A DNA stretch of 64,000 nucleotides from VAZQ01 sp963771845 (GTDB lineage: Bacteria > Pseudomonadota > Alphaproteobacteria > Rhizobiales > Xanthobacteraceae): positions 38,708 to 102,707 of the forward strand of contig CAVYVC010000044.1 in the NCBI GenBank assembly GCA_963771845.1, in the 5' to 3' direction. The number at the start of each line of letters is the position of its first letter. Position 1 is the first letter of the stretch. Of the stretch, positions 27,771 through 37,116 are shown one piece after another. The notes beneath the pieces are model-generated. The model was not told the origin of the DNA and did no database searches. It saw only the letters and a program-made list of their open reading frames with translations. The translations under genes were made by a program, and so were the position numbers.

Positions 27771-27833
27771 CCCGCGTTGAGCGCAGCGAAACTCGGCAAC
27801 TCTGCGGATTTCGCTTCGCTCAATCCGGGCTAC
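27767..27833. repeat. family B palindrome filling a convergent gap
   Basis: GTAGCCCGCGTTGAGCGCAG to CGCTCAATCCGGGCTAC. The stop codon of nfeD (27768-27770) and that of kdsD (27833-27835) both fall at its ends, so the repeat fills the whole space between the convergent genes and probably acts as a two-way terminator. Confidence 0.85.
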
Positions 27834-28841
27834 TATGCAATTCCCGCCCGCAACAGATCGTGGAAATGCACAATCCCGACCGGCTTGCCAGCGTCGGCGA
27901 CAATCAGCGCGGTGATCTGTGAGGAGTTGATGATTTCGAGCGCCTCGCTCGCGAGCTGGTCCGGCCGAACCGTCTTGGGCGAGCGGGTCATCACGTCTTC
28001 CACCCGCGCCCTAAGAAGATCAGAACGCATGTGGCGGCGCAGGTCGCCATCGGTGATGATACCGGTGAGACAGCCGCTCGCATCGGTGATGCCGACGCAT
28101 CCAAATCCCTTGGCCGACATTTCGACCACGGCATCGGACATCGCAGTTCCCAAGCAAACGAGCGGCACCGCCTCGCCGGGATGCATGACGTTGCCGACGA
28201 ATTTGAGCATGGCGCCGAGCCGGCCGCCGGGATGCAGTTTGCGGAAATCGAAAGCGGTGAACCCGCGGCTTTCCAGAAGCGCAATCGCGAGCGCATCTCC
28301 GAGCGCTGCCTGCATCAGCGTGGAGGTGGTGGGCGCAAGATTGTGCGGGCATGCCTCGCGGGCATTCGGCAGCACAAGCACCACGTCGGCCGCCTGCGCC
28401 AGGGTGCTTTCCGGCGCGGCGGTGATCGCGATCAGTCCGATGCGGAAGCGCCGGGAGTAGTCGATCAGGTCCTTGAGCTCGGCGGTCTCGCCCGACCACG
28501 AGAGCGCCATGATCACATCATCGGGCGTGATCATGCCCAGATCGCCATGGCTTGCTTCGCCGGGATGCACAAAGAATGCGGGCGTGCCGGTCGAGGCGAA
28601 GGTCGCGGCGACCTTGCGCCCCACGTGGCCCGATTTTCCCATGCCGGTCACGATCAGGCGTCCCTGGGCGGCCGAGATCAGCTCGACCGCGCGCACGAAT
28701 GCGGAGCCGAGCCCATCGTGAATGGCGGCAGAAAGCGTGTTGATGCCGCCCGCCTCGGCTTCCAAGGTCCGCAGCGCCGAGGCGATCAGAATCCTCGTGG
28801 CGAGCCCTCTTGGTTCGCGCGGTCATCAGCGGCTGGGACAT
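27833..28841 (-). pseudogene. kdsD: D-arabinose-5-phosphate isomerase (KpsF/GutQ), with a 5' frameshift
   Basis: The 310 residues from 28765 down hold an SIS domain (RLIVTGMGKSGHVGRKVAAT, HGDLGMITPDDVIMALSWSG, TLAQAADVVLVLP, LAPTTSTLMQAALGDALA) and two CBS domains (CVGITDASGCLTGIITDGDL, SPKTVRPDQLASEALEI). This enzyme makes arabinose 5-phosphate for KDO. The conserved N-terminal block SALRTLEAEAGG is in the same frame but has no ATG; the only good start, ATG 28841 after AGGAG, is in the frame one base over (MSQPLMTARTKRARHE). Removing one base near 28792 joins the two and makes a 335-residue protein. Otherwise translation must begin at TTG 28765 or a nearby rare codon, so the gene may still be active. 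Confidence 0.75.
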
Positions 28842-30621
28842 GCGGCGCTCCTGTTCCGGCGCGGAGGTCTACATAGCACAGGCCGCGTGCGTGGGACGAA
28901 GGCAAAGGCGCAGTCAACGGCTCGTTAACCATATCCGTTCTAGCTTCGTTAACCAACGGCGGGGCTGGGCGACCCGCCGGTCGTGGCTCGTCGATAGCGG
29001 CGCATGTCGTGAGTTGGTGCGCATTTCGGGCGCGCGGGGAGATTGGCACCGGCGGGGGACGCACGGTCGTGAGCCGAAGATTCGACGTGCCGCGCTGTCG
29101 CCGATCACGCTTGCGAAGCATCCTGCCGCTCGCCGGACTCGCAGCAACGGTCGTGCTCGCCGCGGCGCCCGCCTGCGCCCAGCAAGGAAACGCTTCGCAA
29201 TCAAGCCTGCTCAGTCCCGACCTCGATGGGAGTGCGCCCACCCCGCCTCGCTTCCGCAAGGTCCAAAACCCCACGCCCAGTGCGCCCGCGCGTTTCGGCC
29301 AACTGCCGACGTTTAGCTATCAACAGGGGATCGGGATCGGCAGCACCGGTTTTGATTCCAGCAATGGCGCCAAGCGCAAGGCGAAGGCATCCAAGGTCAA
29401 GCCGGGCGCCAAACCGCCCGGCCCGGCCGCTGCGAGCAGCACGCAGCCGCAGCCCAATACTGGCACGACGACAGCCAGCACGGCAGCGGGCGCCAACACG
29501 GCGTCTGCCGGCGATCCTGCGCCCACGCCCAAGCTGCTGCAGCCGCCGGTAGCGCCACTTCCCGGGCGGCTGCGCAATGCCTTCCGACCGGGAGCACCGC
29601 CCGCAAATCCCGATGATCCCACGCCCACGGTTGCCACCGCGCTACCGTACTATCGGCCTTGGCCGGAGGTGAGGCCGTTCGATCCGACCGGCGTGCAGGT
29701 GGGTGCGTTCAATTTTCGCCCTGCCATCGCCTACGCCCGCGGCTATGACACCAATCCGGCCCGGATCGGCACCGGGCCGACCTCAAGCTCCTGGTTCAAC
29801 CTTTACGCGCCCGAGTTCCGCGCCAATTCCAACTGGGATCGCCACGCGCTCACGGCCAGTTTTCTCGGCACTTACGCGACTTACGATACCTACCATTCGC
29901 TTGACCGCCCGACAGCCGACGGCCGGATCAATGGCCGCATCGACGTGACCCGCGACAGCCGGATCGATCTCGAGGGCCGCTTCCTGTTGGGCACCGATCG
30001 CCCCGGCAGCCCGAACATCCAGGCCGATCTCGCGCACCTGCCGATCTACACGACCATCGGCGGGAGCACTGGCTTCACCGAACGCTTCAACCGGCTTGAA
30101 GTGACGGTGAAAGGAGGCGTCGACCGCACGCAATATCAGAGGTCCGAGTTCGTCAATTGGCAGACCGAAAGCAATGACGATCGCAATTACAATCAGTACG
30201 GTGGGCAGTTCCGCATCGGCTATGAAATCCTGCCCGGGATCAGGCCCTTTGTCGAAGCCGGGGCCTATCACCGCGTACACGATCTCTCATTTGATCGTTT
30301 CGAGTTTGAACGCGATTCAAACGGGTGGACCGCCAGGGCGGGTACGAGCGTCAATCTCGTGCGCACGCTCACCGGCGAGATTTCGGTCGGATATCTCACA
30401 CAGACGTTCGAAGATCCGCGACTGCAGAAAGTTGGCGGGCTGGCCGTGGACGGGGCGCTGGTGTGGTCTGCAACGGCGCTCACCACGGCTCGGTTGCTTG
30501 CAAGCACGACCATCAATAAGTCGCCCTTGTCAGGCGTATCCGGTACCTTCACGCGTCAAATCGGCTTGCAGGTCGAACATGCCTTTCGCCGTTGGCTCAT
30601 CGGCACGGCGGGATTTACTTA

Positions 30622-31556
30622 GTGTCCGTTTCAAAACTTCTTGAGTCTACTGAATCATTTGGGTTCAAAGGAGGTGGTCTGATTCGCGGAGGGACCGCCA
30701 ATGTGGACGCATGAGAACCGACCGAGATACAATCGTGATCACCTGAGATACCCGAGCGACCTGACAGAAGACGAATGGGCGTATGTGGAACCGTTGATCC
30801 CGCCGGCGAAGCCCGGCGGTGGCAAGCGACGTACCGACATGCGCGCCGTCATGAACGGGGTGATGTATATCCTGAGCACCGGTTGCCAATGGCGCTACCT
30901 TCCGAAGGATTTTCCGCCGTACAGCACGGTCCACCACTACTTCGTCTGGTGGCAATGCGATGGTGTGCTGGATCGCATTCATCACGCGCTCTACGTCGAA
31001 TGCCGCGAGAAGGCGGAACGGGAAGCCAGCCCCACCGCCGCCATCATCGATAGCCAAAGCGTGAAAAGCGCCGAAAAAGGGGGGCCAGCATCGATCCGCA
31101 CGGCTATGATGCGGGCAAAAAGATCAAGGGCAAGAAGCGCCATATTCTCGTCGACACGATAGGTTTGCTGCTTCAAGCCATCGTTCATTCCGCCGGCATT
31201 CAGGATCGGGATGGCGGCATCTCACTGCTGGCCACGATGAAAGGTCTGTTTCCATTCCTCGAGAAGCTGTTTGCCGACAGCGCCTATCAAGGGCTTCTTT
31301 TTGCGAACGCGCTCGCCAAAATCCTGCCTCGTCTCGAAACCGAAATCGTCAAACGTCCTGATCACGCGAAAGGGTTCGTGCAGTTGCCCAAGCGTTGGAT
31401 CGTCGAACGCACGATTGCTTGGCTCAACCGTTGCCGCCGTCTCGCCAAGGACTGGGAAAATCTCAACCGCAACGCCCTCGCGTTCTTGAAACTTGCGTCC
31501 ATCCGCCTCATGCTAAGAAAGCTTTGTAACCCTTGATGAAGTTTTGAAACGGACTC
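30622..31556 (+). mobile_element. IS5-family (IS427-like) insertion sequence, complete
   Basis: A 935-bp element. Ends are imperfect inverted repeats: left GTGTCCGTTTCAAAACTTC, right reading inward GAGTCCGTTTCAAAACTTC. A 3-bp duplication TTA flanks both ends (30619-30621 and 31557-31559), the TNA type usual for the IS427 group. It encodes one transposase in two overlapping frames and disrupts a beta-barrel gene. Intact ends and duplication indicate recent insertion. Confidence 0.95.
30701..31536 (+). CDS. IS5/IS427 transposase, two frames joined by -1 frameshifting
   Basis: The first frame (30701-31162) encodes DLTEDEWAYVEPLIPP, GCQWRYLPKDFPPYSTVHHY and the first catalytic Asp in AIIDSQSVKSAEKG. 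After the A5G6 run near 31073-31083 the frame one base back continues SIDPHGYDAGKKIKGKKRHI, the second Asp in LFADSAYQG and the Glu in RWIVERTIAWLNRCRRLAKD, ending at 31536. The IS427 group makes its full transposase by programmed frameshifting on such runs, so this is read as normal biology rather than damage. Confidence 0.9.
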
Positions 31557-31752
31557 TTATGCACGTGACATCTACGTCGGCGATATCCGCGCCGACAATC
31601 GTTATATCGCCTCGGTCGCGATGACCTACATCTTGAGCCGCGAATTGCAGCTGCGCGCCGAGTTCCGCGAGGAATGGCAGCACTCCAATATTCCCGGCTC
31701 CAACTATGCAGCGAGTATCTGGCTCGTGGGCCTGCGATTGCAGCGCTGAGCC

Positions 31753-32631
31753 TCATCCTTCGTTCAGCAGACGCCGCAGCTCCGCCCGCATCGCCGGCGC
31801 GATATCGTCGCGCGCGAGCGCATAGGCCACATTGGCCGCGAGGAAGCCGACTTTCGAGCCGCAATCGAAGCTGCGGCCTTCAAATTCAAGCGCATGGAAA
31901 GGCTGCGTTTTGGAAAGCTCGATCATCGCGTCGGTGATCTGAATTTCGCCCCCGGCTCCGCGTTTTTCCTGGGCCAGAACATCAAAGATTTCCGGTTGCA
32001 GAATATAGCGTCCGGTGATGATGAGATTTGAAGGCGCGCGCTCACGCGCGGGCTTCTCCACCATCTCGGTCACTGCAAACAGGCTGCCGTTGCGCTCCCC
32101 GATCCCGATCACGCCATACATGTGCACGCGATCGGAAGGGACTTGCTCGACGGCGATAATGTTTGGACGCTCGATATGGCGCGCCGCTTCGATCATCTGG
32201 GCCAGACAGCCGGGCCGATGCTGCACCAGGACATCTGGAAGCAGCAGCGCGAAAGGCTCACGTCCGACCAGCTCGCGCGCGCACCAGACCGCGTGACCGA
32301 GCCCGAGCGGCAGCTGCTGGCGGGTAAAGCTCGCGGTGCCCGGCCCCGGCAAGTCCCGCGCCAAGATTGCGAGATCGATTTGTCGCTGGCGTTCGGTAAG
32401 GGCGTGCTCAAGCTCGAACTGGCGATCGAAATGATCTTCGATCACGCCTTTGTTGCGTCCCGTGACGAAGATGAAATGCTCGATGCCGGCCTCTCTCGCT
32501 TCATCGACCACGTGCTGGATCAGCGGCCGGTCCACCACAGGCAGCATTTCCTTGGGCATCGCCTTGGTTGCAGGCAGAAATCGCGTCCCCAGCCCGGCAA
32601 CCGGGAACACAGCTTTTCGAATGGGTCTCAT
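31753..32631 (-). CDS. galU: UTP-glucose-1-phosphate uridylyltransferase
   Basis: A 292-residue nucleotidyltransferase that makes UDP-glucose from UTP and glucose 1-phosphate for polysaccharide and glycolipid synthesis. Motifs: VFPVAGLGTRFLPATKAMPK, EMLPVVDRPLIQHVVDEA, FVTGRNKGVIEDHFD, PLGLGHAVWCA, LLPDVLVQ and ITGRYILQPEIFDVL. ATG 32631 is supported by AGGA upstream and by homologous length; the frame is open further but that part is not conserved. It is tail-to-tail with the broken beta-barrel gene, three bases apart. Confidence 0.96.
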   Translation of the reverse strand: MRPIRKAVFPVAGLGTRFLPATKAMPKEMLPVVDRPLIQHVVDEAREAGIEHFIFVTGRNKGVIEDHFDRQFELEHALTERQRQIDLAILARDLPGPGTASFTRQQLPLGLGHAVWCARELVGREPFALLLPDVLVQHRPGCLAQMIEAARHIERPNIIAVEQVPSDRVHMYGVIGIGERNGSLFAVTEMVEKPARERAPSNLIITGRYILQPEIFDVLAQEKRGAGGEIQITDAMIELSKTQPFHALEFEGRSFDCGSKVGFLAANVAYALARDDIAPAMRAELRRLLNEG

Positions 32632-33094
32632 GAAGCGTCCTGAGGTGCGATAGCTTTTCGCACCGATCTCTCCGGTCCTGCCGAACTTTGCTGCTGGTAC
32701 TTTTCCCCGCGCTGACAACATGGAATAGCATATTTCCGGATCGCCGGGGACAAATGCCGCGCGGGTGGGCGAGCGGAACCTTCGAGCTGCGCGCCCGGTG
32801 GCCCCGGATGAGGCGCAGCCGACATCCGGGATTACCCCGCACGTCGCCCGTCTCCGCGAAAGCTTCGACGGGCTCATGTGGGTGAGGCCGCCGAAGCCTC
32901 GGCGAAGGCGGCTTCGCTCATGCTGGCTCATGCGGGCTACAATCCGTGCGGATGTGTGGCGCGCGGGCATCATGAGCGGGCCCAGTAAACCAGCGCGGCA
33001 TCTTCAACTTGACATTTTCTTCGCGATATTAGCGCTTTGAGGCTGGAAACCCCTGCCCGACCGGCATGCGGGCGGCGTCATATTGGCGGTAGCC
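32632..33094. other. intergenic region between galU and the DUF459 gene
   Basis: About 460 bases between divergent genes. It contains a family B repeat (32801-32940); the rest shows no gene, RNA or clear promoter. Confidence 0.5.
32801..32940. repeat. dispersed palindromic repeat, family B, long mosaic copy
   Basis: Contains CCCCGGATGAGGCGCAGCC, GACATCCGGG, AAGCCTCGGCGAAGGCGGCTT and CTGGCTCATGCGGGCTAC. It is longer than the other copies, as if two units had recombined. Confidence 0.7.
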
Positions 33095-34645
33095 ATGGCT
33101 GTGCGTCTCACACCCAAAAGCTTGGCGGCACTCGCCGGAATCGGTCTGAGCGCGGCCCTCCTAGTGCCCGCCCAGGCGCAGTTCTGGGATTGGGGCCGGC
33201 CGCAGCGCATCCAGCGCGTCGATCCGTTCCGGGACTGGTTTGGCGGCTTTCCGCGCTACCAGCAGCGCGATCAGGACCGCGAGCGCGGAGGGGAACGCGA
33301 GCGCAGCGGGGAACGCGAGGCACCGGCGGATTCGGTCCATGCACCCGCGCCCGCACAGAAGAAGGCCGAGGCGACAATTCCGATCGTTGTCCTCGGCGAC
33401 GCCAACGCGGATTGGCTCGCCTACGGACTTGAAGATGCATTTTCGGAAAAACCCGAGATCAACGTGGTGCGAAGGCACCGCACGGATTCGGGTCTCATCC
33501 GCTATGACCCCCGGCGCGACGGCGACTGGGCGCAGGCCGCGCACGAAATCATCGCGGCGGAGAAGCCCAAGTTCATCATCATGATGATCGGAAACAACGA
33601 CCGGCAATCAATCCGGGAAAAGGCGCCGCTGCCCGCCCGGCCCACTGCCGGCAAGCCCGGCGTGGCTGCGCAGCAGCAGCAGCCGCCTGCACAGGCGACA
33701 GCCCCCGCCCTCCCCGCCGACCCGGAGCAACAGCGGCCCGAGCAGCCGGCACCCGCAGAGCAAGCGAACCCGAATGCCACGCCGCCGGAGCAAGCTCGCA
33801 CGGTCTGGTACTCTTTCGAATTCCACAGCGAGAAATGGGAGATCGCCTACATCAAGCGCGTGGACGCGACCATCGCCGCGCTCAAGAGCGCGGGCGTTCC
33901 GGTCATCTGGGTCGGGCTGGCGTCCCAGCGCGGCGCGAAGGGGAGCGCGGATTCCTCCTATCTCAACGAGATCTACCGTAGCCGGGCGGAGAAGGCAGGC
34001 ATTACTTACGTCGATATCTGGGACGGCTTCGTCGATGACGGCGGCCGCTTCTCGTTCCAGGGGCCCGACTACGAAGGCCAGATCCGGCGGCTGCGCAGCG
34101 GGGACGGCGTCTATTTCACCAAATTCGGTGCGCGCAAGCTTGCTCTCTATGTGGAGCGGGAAATCCAGCGCCAGCTCGTGAGCCACCCAATCCCAGTCGC
34201 CTTGCCCTCGCCTGCGGACGCGGTTGCGCCGGGGGCGAATACGAAGCCCGGCGCTTCGTCCCAACGTCCGACCGTAGGACCGGTCATGCCGCTCACCGCG
34301 CCGGTGGTAAGCTCCGATGAGCTCCTCGGCGGCGCCCGCCAAAACCGGCCGCCGGCCACCGATGCTTCAACGAGCCGCGTGCTCACCAAGGGCGAGACGA
34401 TTTCAGCACCGAGCGGACGAGCCGACGATTTCAGCTGGCCGCGCAGCACGGTCAATATCGACAGCAACCTTGAGCCGACGCCGGCATCGGCACCGACAGC
34501 GGATAACCCTGCGGCGAAAAAGCAGGCACCGGCCGACGCGACCGCGCCAGCCAACAACGCGGCTGTTGCGCGGCGCCCCCGCACCGGTGCGGCCGAGCAG
34601 CCTCCTTTCCGCCTGCCGTTCTTCTTTCCGAATATTTTCCGCTGA
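33095..34645 (+). CDS. DUF459 / SGNH-like secreted protein with altered nucleophile block
   Basis: About 516 residues. A signal peptide (LAALAGIGLSAALLVPAQAQ) is followed by an Arg/Glu-rich stretch and a DUF459 SGNH-like domain: IPIVVLGDANADWLAYGLED in the block I position, MMIGNNDRQSI in block III, YVDIWDGFVDDGGRFSFQGP and GDGVYFTKFGARKLALYVE near block V. A Pro/Ala-rich C-terminal tail of about 130 residues follows. Classical SGNH enzymes have Gly-Asp-Ser in block I; here it is Gly-Asp-Ala, so the catalytic serine is missing. DUF459 members may act on cell-envelope glycans as acyl-modifying enzymes, but activity is doubtful here. ATG 33095 preferred over a TTG at 33083. Confidence 0.82.
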   Translation: MAVRLTPKSLAALAGIGLSAALLVPAQAQFWDWGRPQRIQRVDPFRDWFGGFPRYQQRDQDRERGGERERSGEREAPADSVHAPAPAQKKAEATIPIVVLGDANADWLAYGLEDAFSEKPEINVVRRHRTDSGLIRYDPRRDGDWAQAAHEIIAAEKPKFIIMMIGNNDRQSIREKAPLPARPTAGKPGVAAQQQQPPAQATAPALPADPEQQRPEQPAPAEQANPNATPPEQARTVWYSFEFHSEKWEIAYIKRVDATIAALKSAGVPVIWVGLASQRGAKGSADSSYLNEIYRSRAEKAGITYVDIWDGFVDDGGRFSFQGPDYEGQIRRLRSGDGVYFTKFGARKLALYVEREIQRQLVSHPIPVALPSPADAVAPGANTKPGASSQRPTVGPVMPLTAPVVSSDELLGGARQNRPPATDASTSRVLTKGETISAPSGRADDFSWPRSTVNIDSNLEPTPASAPTADNPAAKKQAPADATAPANNAAVARRPRTGAAEQPPFRLPFFFPNIFR

Positions 34646-34736
34646 TCACGCCGCAGGGAAGAGTTTTTTCGATCGATGCGCGGGTCGAGCCTGGTCGAGC
34701 CCGCGCATGACGGATCTAGAATGACGAGCGCTGGTA

Positions 34737-35312
34737 TCACGCGACGGGTTCGCCCTCGAACTTGAATCCGATTTTCTGTAAGCCTTCGAGGGTGGGCTTG
34801 CCGTACTCGCTCTCGATCTCCTTGCCCAAGCTGGGTGCAAACAGGACGGGGTCCACCTGTTCGTCCGTCTCCGGCACAATCATGACCAGGAGCCGCCCGG
34901 TTTCGTTCGAGATGTTGCGGAAGCTGCGGTTCTCTGCCCGCGGCACCGAAACCATGTCGAGCGGCTCAAGAACGAGCGTGTTCTCGCCGTGATCGCCCCA
35001 GGCAATCTCGAACCGTCCGCAGAGGCAGAAGAAGTTCTCGACCGTGTTGAGGTGGCGGTGCAGGCCGGGTCCGTTGCCGGGCTCGCACTCGGCGATGCTC
35101 AGGATCAGACCGCGCGGGCCTTTGACCGGCGCGGCCGCGCTGCGGCCCTGGTACTCGGCAGGTGCCATGACGGGATAGACGCGGCGCGCCGCCACCTTCT
35201 CCACCGCCCCCGGCGGGATGCCGTGCGCCTCGAAGTTTTGCGCCTGATAGGTCTCAAGCTTGTTGAAGCGCGCGACGCGCCCTTCCATCTCCTGGCGACT
35301 GAGCGTTTTCAT
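34737..35312 (-). CDS. cupin-domain protein
   Basis: A 191-residue cytoplasmic protein. The cupin fold is seen in GLHRHLNTVENFFCLCGRFE (metal-type H-x-H motif with a Glu) and EPLDMVSVPRAENRSFRNIS. ATG 35312 follows GGGGAGGAG. The N-terminal FNKLETYQAQNFEAHGIPPG segment precedes the barrel. It may be a sensor or enzyme acting on an oxygenated aromatic or sugar acid; the substrate is unknown. It is divergent from the zinc alcohol dehydrogenase with about 90 bases between, so the two are likely coregulated. Confidence 0.87.
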   Translation of the reverse strand: MKTLSRQEMEGRVARFNKLETYQAQNFEAHGIPPGAVEKVAARRVYPVMAPAEYQGRSAAAPVKGPRGLILSIAECEPGNGPGLHRHLNTVENFFCLCGRFEIAWGDHGENTLVLEPLDMVSVPRAENRSFRNISNETGRLLVMIVPETDEQVDPVLFAPSLGKEIESEYGKPTLEGLQKIGFKFEGEPVA

Positions 35313-35399
35313 TGTGGCAGCTCCTCCCCTTGAATTGATTGTGTGGAGTTGGAAATACGTTAAGCCATATTTGCACGATTGCAGGGATTGGTCGAGAAC

Positions 35400-36434
35400 A
35401 TGAAAGCGATGTTGCTGCGGGGGCCGAACATGCCGTTCGAGCTGGTCGAACGGCCGGACCCGGTCGCGCAGCCCGGCGAGGCGGTCGCGCGGGTGCTGAC
35501 GTGCGGCTCGGGGCTGACCATTCAGCACGCCAAGGCCGGGCGCCGCGCAATTCCGTTCCCGCGCATTATCGGCCACGAAATCACCGGCGAGATTGTCGAG
35601 CTGGGCGCAGGCGTGACCGGGCTTGCCGTCGGCGACGCGGTGACCGCGTATTTTTATCTCAACTGCGGCCACTGCCGCTGGTGCCTCGCGAGTTTCGAAC
35701 CCTTGTGCGGCAACGGCGGCGGAAATGTCGGGCTGCACTGCGATGGCGGCTATGCCGAATACATCAAGCTGCCCGCGCATATCTTCATCAAGCTGCCGGA
35801 TGGCCTCGATTACAAAAATCATGCCGCCGAAATCGGCGTGATCACCGACGCGCTGGCAACACCTTACAAGGTATTGCGCCGCGCGCGCGTCAAAGCAGGT
35901 GAAACCGTCGCGGTCATCGGCGCAGGCGGCGGGCTCGGCATCCATCAGCTGATGATGGCGAAATGGGCAAGAGCGCGGGTGATCGCGGTTGAGATTGCCG
36001 CAAACAAATTCGAGGCCTGCCGCAGGGCAGGCGCCGATGCGGTGGTCAATCCGAACAGCGGCGACGTTGTCCAATCGCTGCTCGATCTCACGGGCGGTGA
36101 AGGCGTGGACGTGGTCGTCGACTATGTCTCGACCACGGCGACGCTCGAAGCCGGTGCAAAAGCGCTCGGCCGTCACGGCCGGCTGGTCACGCTCGGCGGC
36201 GCGGGCCAGCCGTTTTTGGCCTCCGCCATGGACCTGCTCAATAAGGAGCAGGAGTTGCTCGGCAGCCGTTATGTCACGCGCAGCGATATTCTGGAGGCAT
36301 GCGAGCTTGTCGCCCGCGGCGAGGTTTTCCCGCTGGTGACCGAGCTGCGTCCGCTGGAGGAGGCGGAGGCGGTGCATGCGCGGGTGGAGAAGGCAGAGGT
36401 GATCGGAAGGGCGGCGCTGCGCATCGCCCATTGA
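35400..36434 (+). CDS. zinc-dependent MDR alcohol dehydrogenase
   Basis: A 344-residue medium-chain dehydrogenase. Zinc ligands and signatures: IIGHEITGEIVELGAGVTGL, the structural zinc cysteines in NCGHCRWCLASFEPLCGNGG, then AVIGAGGGLGIHQLMMAKWA for NAD(P) binding and VVVDYVSTTATLEAGAKALG. It should oxidise an alcohol or reduce an aldehyde in the cytoplasm. The catalytic cysteine region reads VLTCGSGLTIQHAKAG. ATG 35400 preferred; the frame opens a little earlier without a ribosome site. The divergent cupin gene suggests a shared substrate. Confidence 0.9.
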   Translation: MKAMLLRGPNMPFELVERPDPVAQPGEAVARVLTCGSGLTIQHAKAGRRAIPFPRIIGHEITGEIVELGAGVTGLAVGDAVTAYFYLNCGHCRWCLASFEPLCGNGGGNVGLHCDGGYAEYIKLPAHIFIKLPDGLDYKNHAAEIGVITDALATPYKVLRRARVKAGETVAVIGAGGGLGIHQLMMAKWARARVIAVEIAANKFEACRRAGADAVVNPNSGDVVQSLLDLTGGEGVDVVVDYVSTTATLEAGAKALGRHGRLVTLGGAGQPFLASAMDLLNKEQELLGSRYVTRSDILEACELVARGEVFPLVTELRPLEEAEAVHARVEKAEVIGRAALRIAH

Positions 36435-36539
36435 ATGGTGGTGGCGTGATCGAGCACCGGATTGGGTCCGTCGCTTGCCCGTCAAGCATGACGAGGCCTG
36501 CTCCACCATTGCGAGAAACTTGCGATTCGCTCAAGCTCT

Positions 36540-36932
36540 CTAAAGCACGGCGGTGGCCTCAATTTCGACCAGAGTGCCAGGCCGCGCAAGCTGTGGGACA
36601 CCAACGACGGTGCTCACTGGCGGCTGTTCGAGCTTGAGGATTTCGTCGCGCGCAGTTCGAAAAAGGCTGATGTTTGCCTGGACATCCACGAGGTAGACAT
36701 TCAGTTTGACGACGTCCTTGAAGCTTGCTCCGACTGCGGACAGCCCTTGCCTGACATTCTCAAAAGCTTGTGCAATCTGCTCTCGCAGGGATCCTGCCAC
36801 CTTTCCCTCGGCATCGATGCCAAGCTGACCTGCAATGTGGATCGTTCGTCCGGGACCAGTGATTTCGACAACCTGTGCAAAACCGATCGGCTTCGACATT
36901 GTCGATGGATTGAGAAAACGTCTGTTTGCCAT
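36540..36932 (-). CDS. RidA-family enamine/imine deaminase
   Basis: A 130-residue RidA/YjgF protein. Typical parts are GPGRTIHIAGQLGIDAEGKV, SLREQIAQAFENVRQGLSAV, DVVKLNVYLVDVQANISLF and the arginine-containing end PPVSTVVGVPQLARPGTLVE with IEATAVL. RidA proteins hydrolyse reactive enamine/imine intermediates; members in catabolic operons act on pathway intermediates. Start at ATG 36932, which follows GGGAGA at good distance. It is divergent from the hydrolase-LigA-LigB operon. Confidence 0.92.
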   Translation of the reverse strand: MANRRFLNPSTMSKPIGFAQVVEITGPGRTIHIAGQLGIDAEGKVAGSLREQIAQAFENVRQGLSAVGASFKDVVKLNVYLVDVQANISLFRTARDEILKLEQPPVSTVVGVPQLARPGTLVEIEATAVL

Positions 36933-37116
36933 CACGCTCTCCCGCGGTCTTGGTTTTCAGCCGATCTGCGAGACAGAGTACCGGTTCAGACGGAGATCGG
37001 AAAGGAAACGGTCTTTGGCCAACATCAGGCGGCCAAGGCCGCGGTGAGGGGGCCGCTTGCCGTCGCCCCCGCCCTGCGCGATGATTGCGCAAGTGCTCTC
37101 AAAGAGGTGGCTAGCC

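Larger units (their letters stand above)
29069..31749 (+). pseudogene. outer-membrane beta-barrel protein (BBP2_2 type) interrupted by an IS5-family element
   Basis: GTG 29069, preceded by GGCGGGGGA, gives a signal peptide (SILPLAGLAATVVLAAAPACA). A Pro/Ala/Thr-rich linker follows, then a beta-barrel: FNFRPAIAYARGYDTNPARI, ALTASFLGTYATYDTY, RIDLEGRFLLGTDRP, TASTLVKGG-like strands. The frame stops at 30622 where the IS begins, but the C-terminal strands resume at 31560 (ARDIYVGDIRADNRYIASVA, then LSRELQLRAEFREEWQHSN) and end ...GLRLQR at 31749. Removing the IS plus one TTA copy restores GFT-Y-ARD in frame, so the insertion was probably the inactivating event. The family is a putative outer-membrane protein linked to polysaccharide clusters; it sits next to galU and kdsD. 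Confidence 0.88.

Noticed and set aside
28920..28965. Two TTAACC motifs as CtrA sites upstream of the beta-barrel gene
   Set aside because: Spacing between the TTAA halves is about 20 bases, not the 7 of the CtrA consensus.
30701..31536. Frameshifted transposase considered as decay
   Set aside because: The shift lies on an A5G6 run as in programmed frameshifting of IS427 elements, and ends and duplication are intact.
35313..36509. Upstream extension of the cupin frame to 590 codons
   Set aside because: The extra part is antisense to the alcohol dehydrogenase; the true cupin start has a strong ribosome site at 35312.
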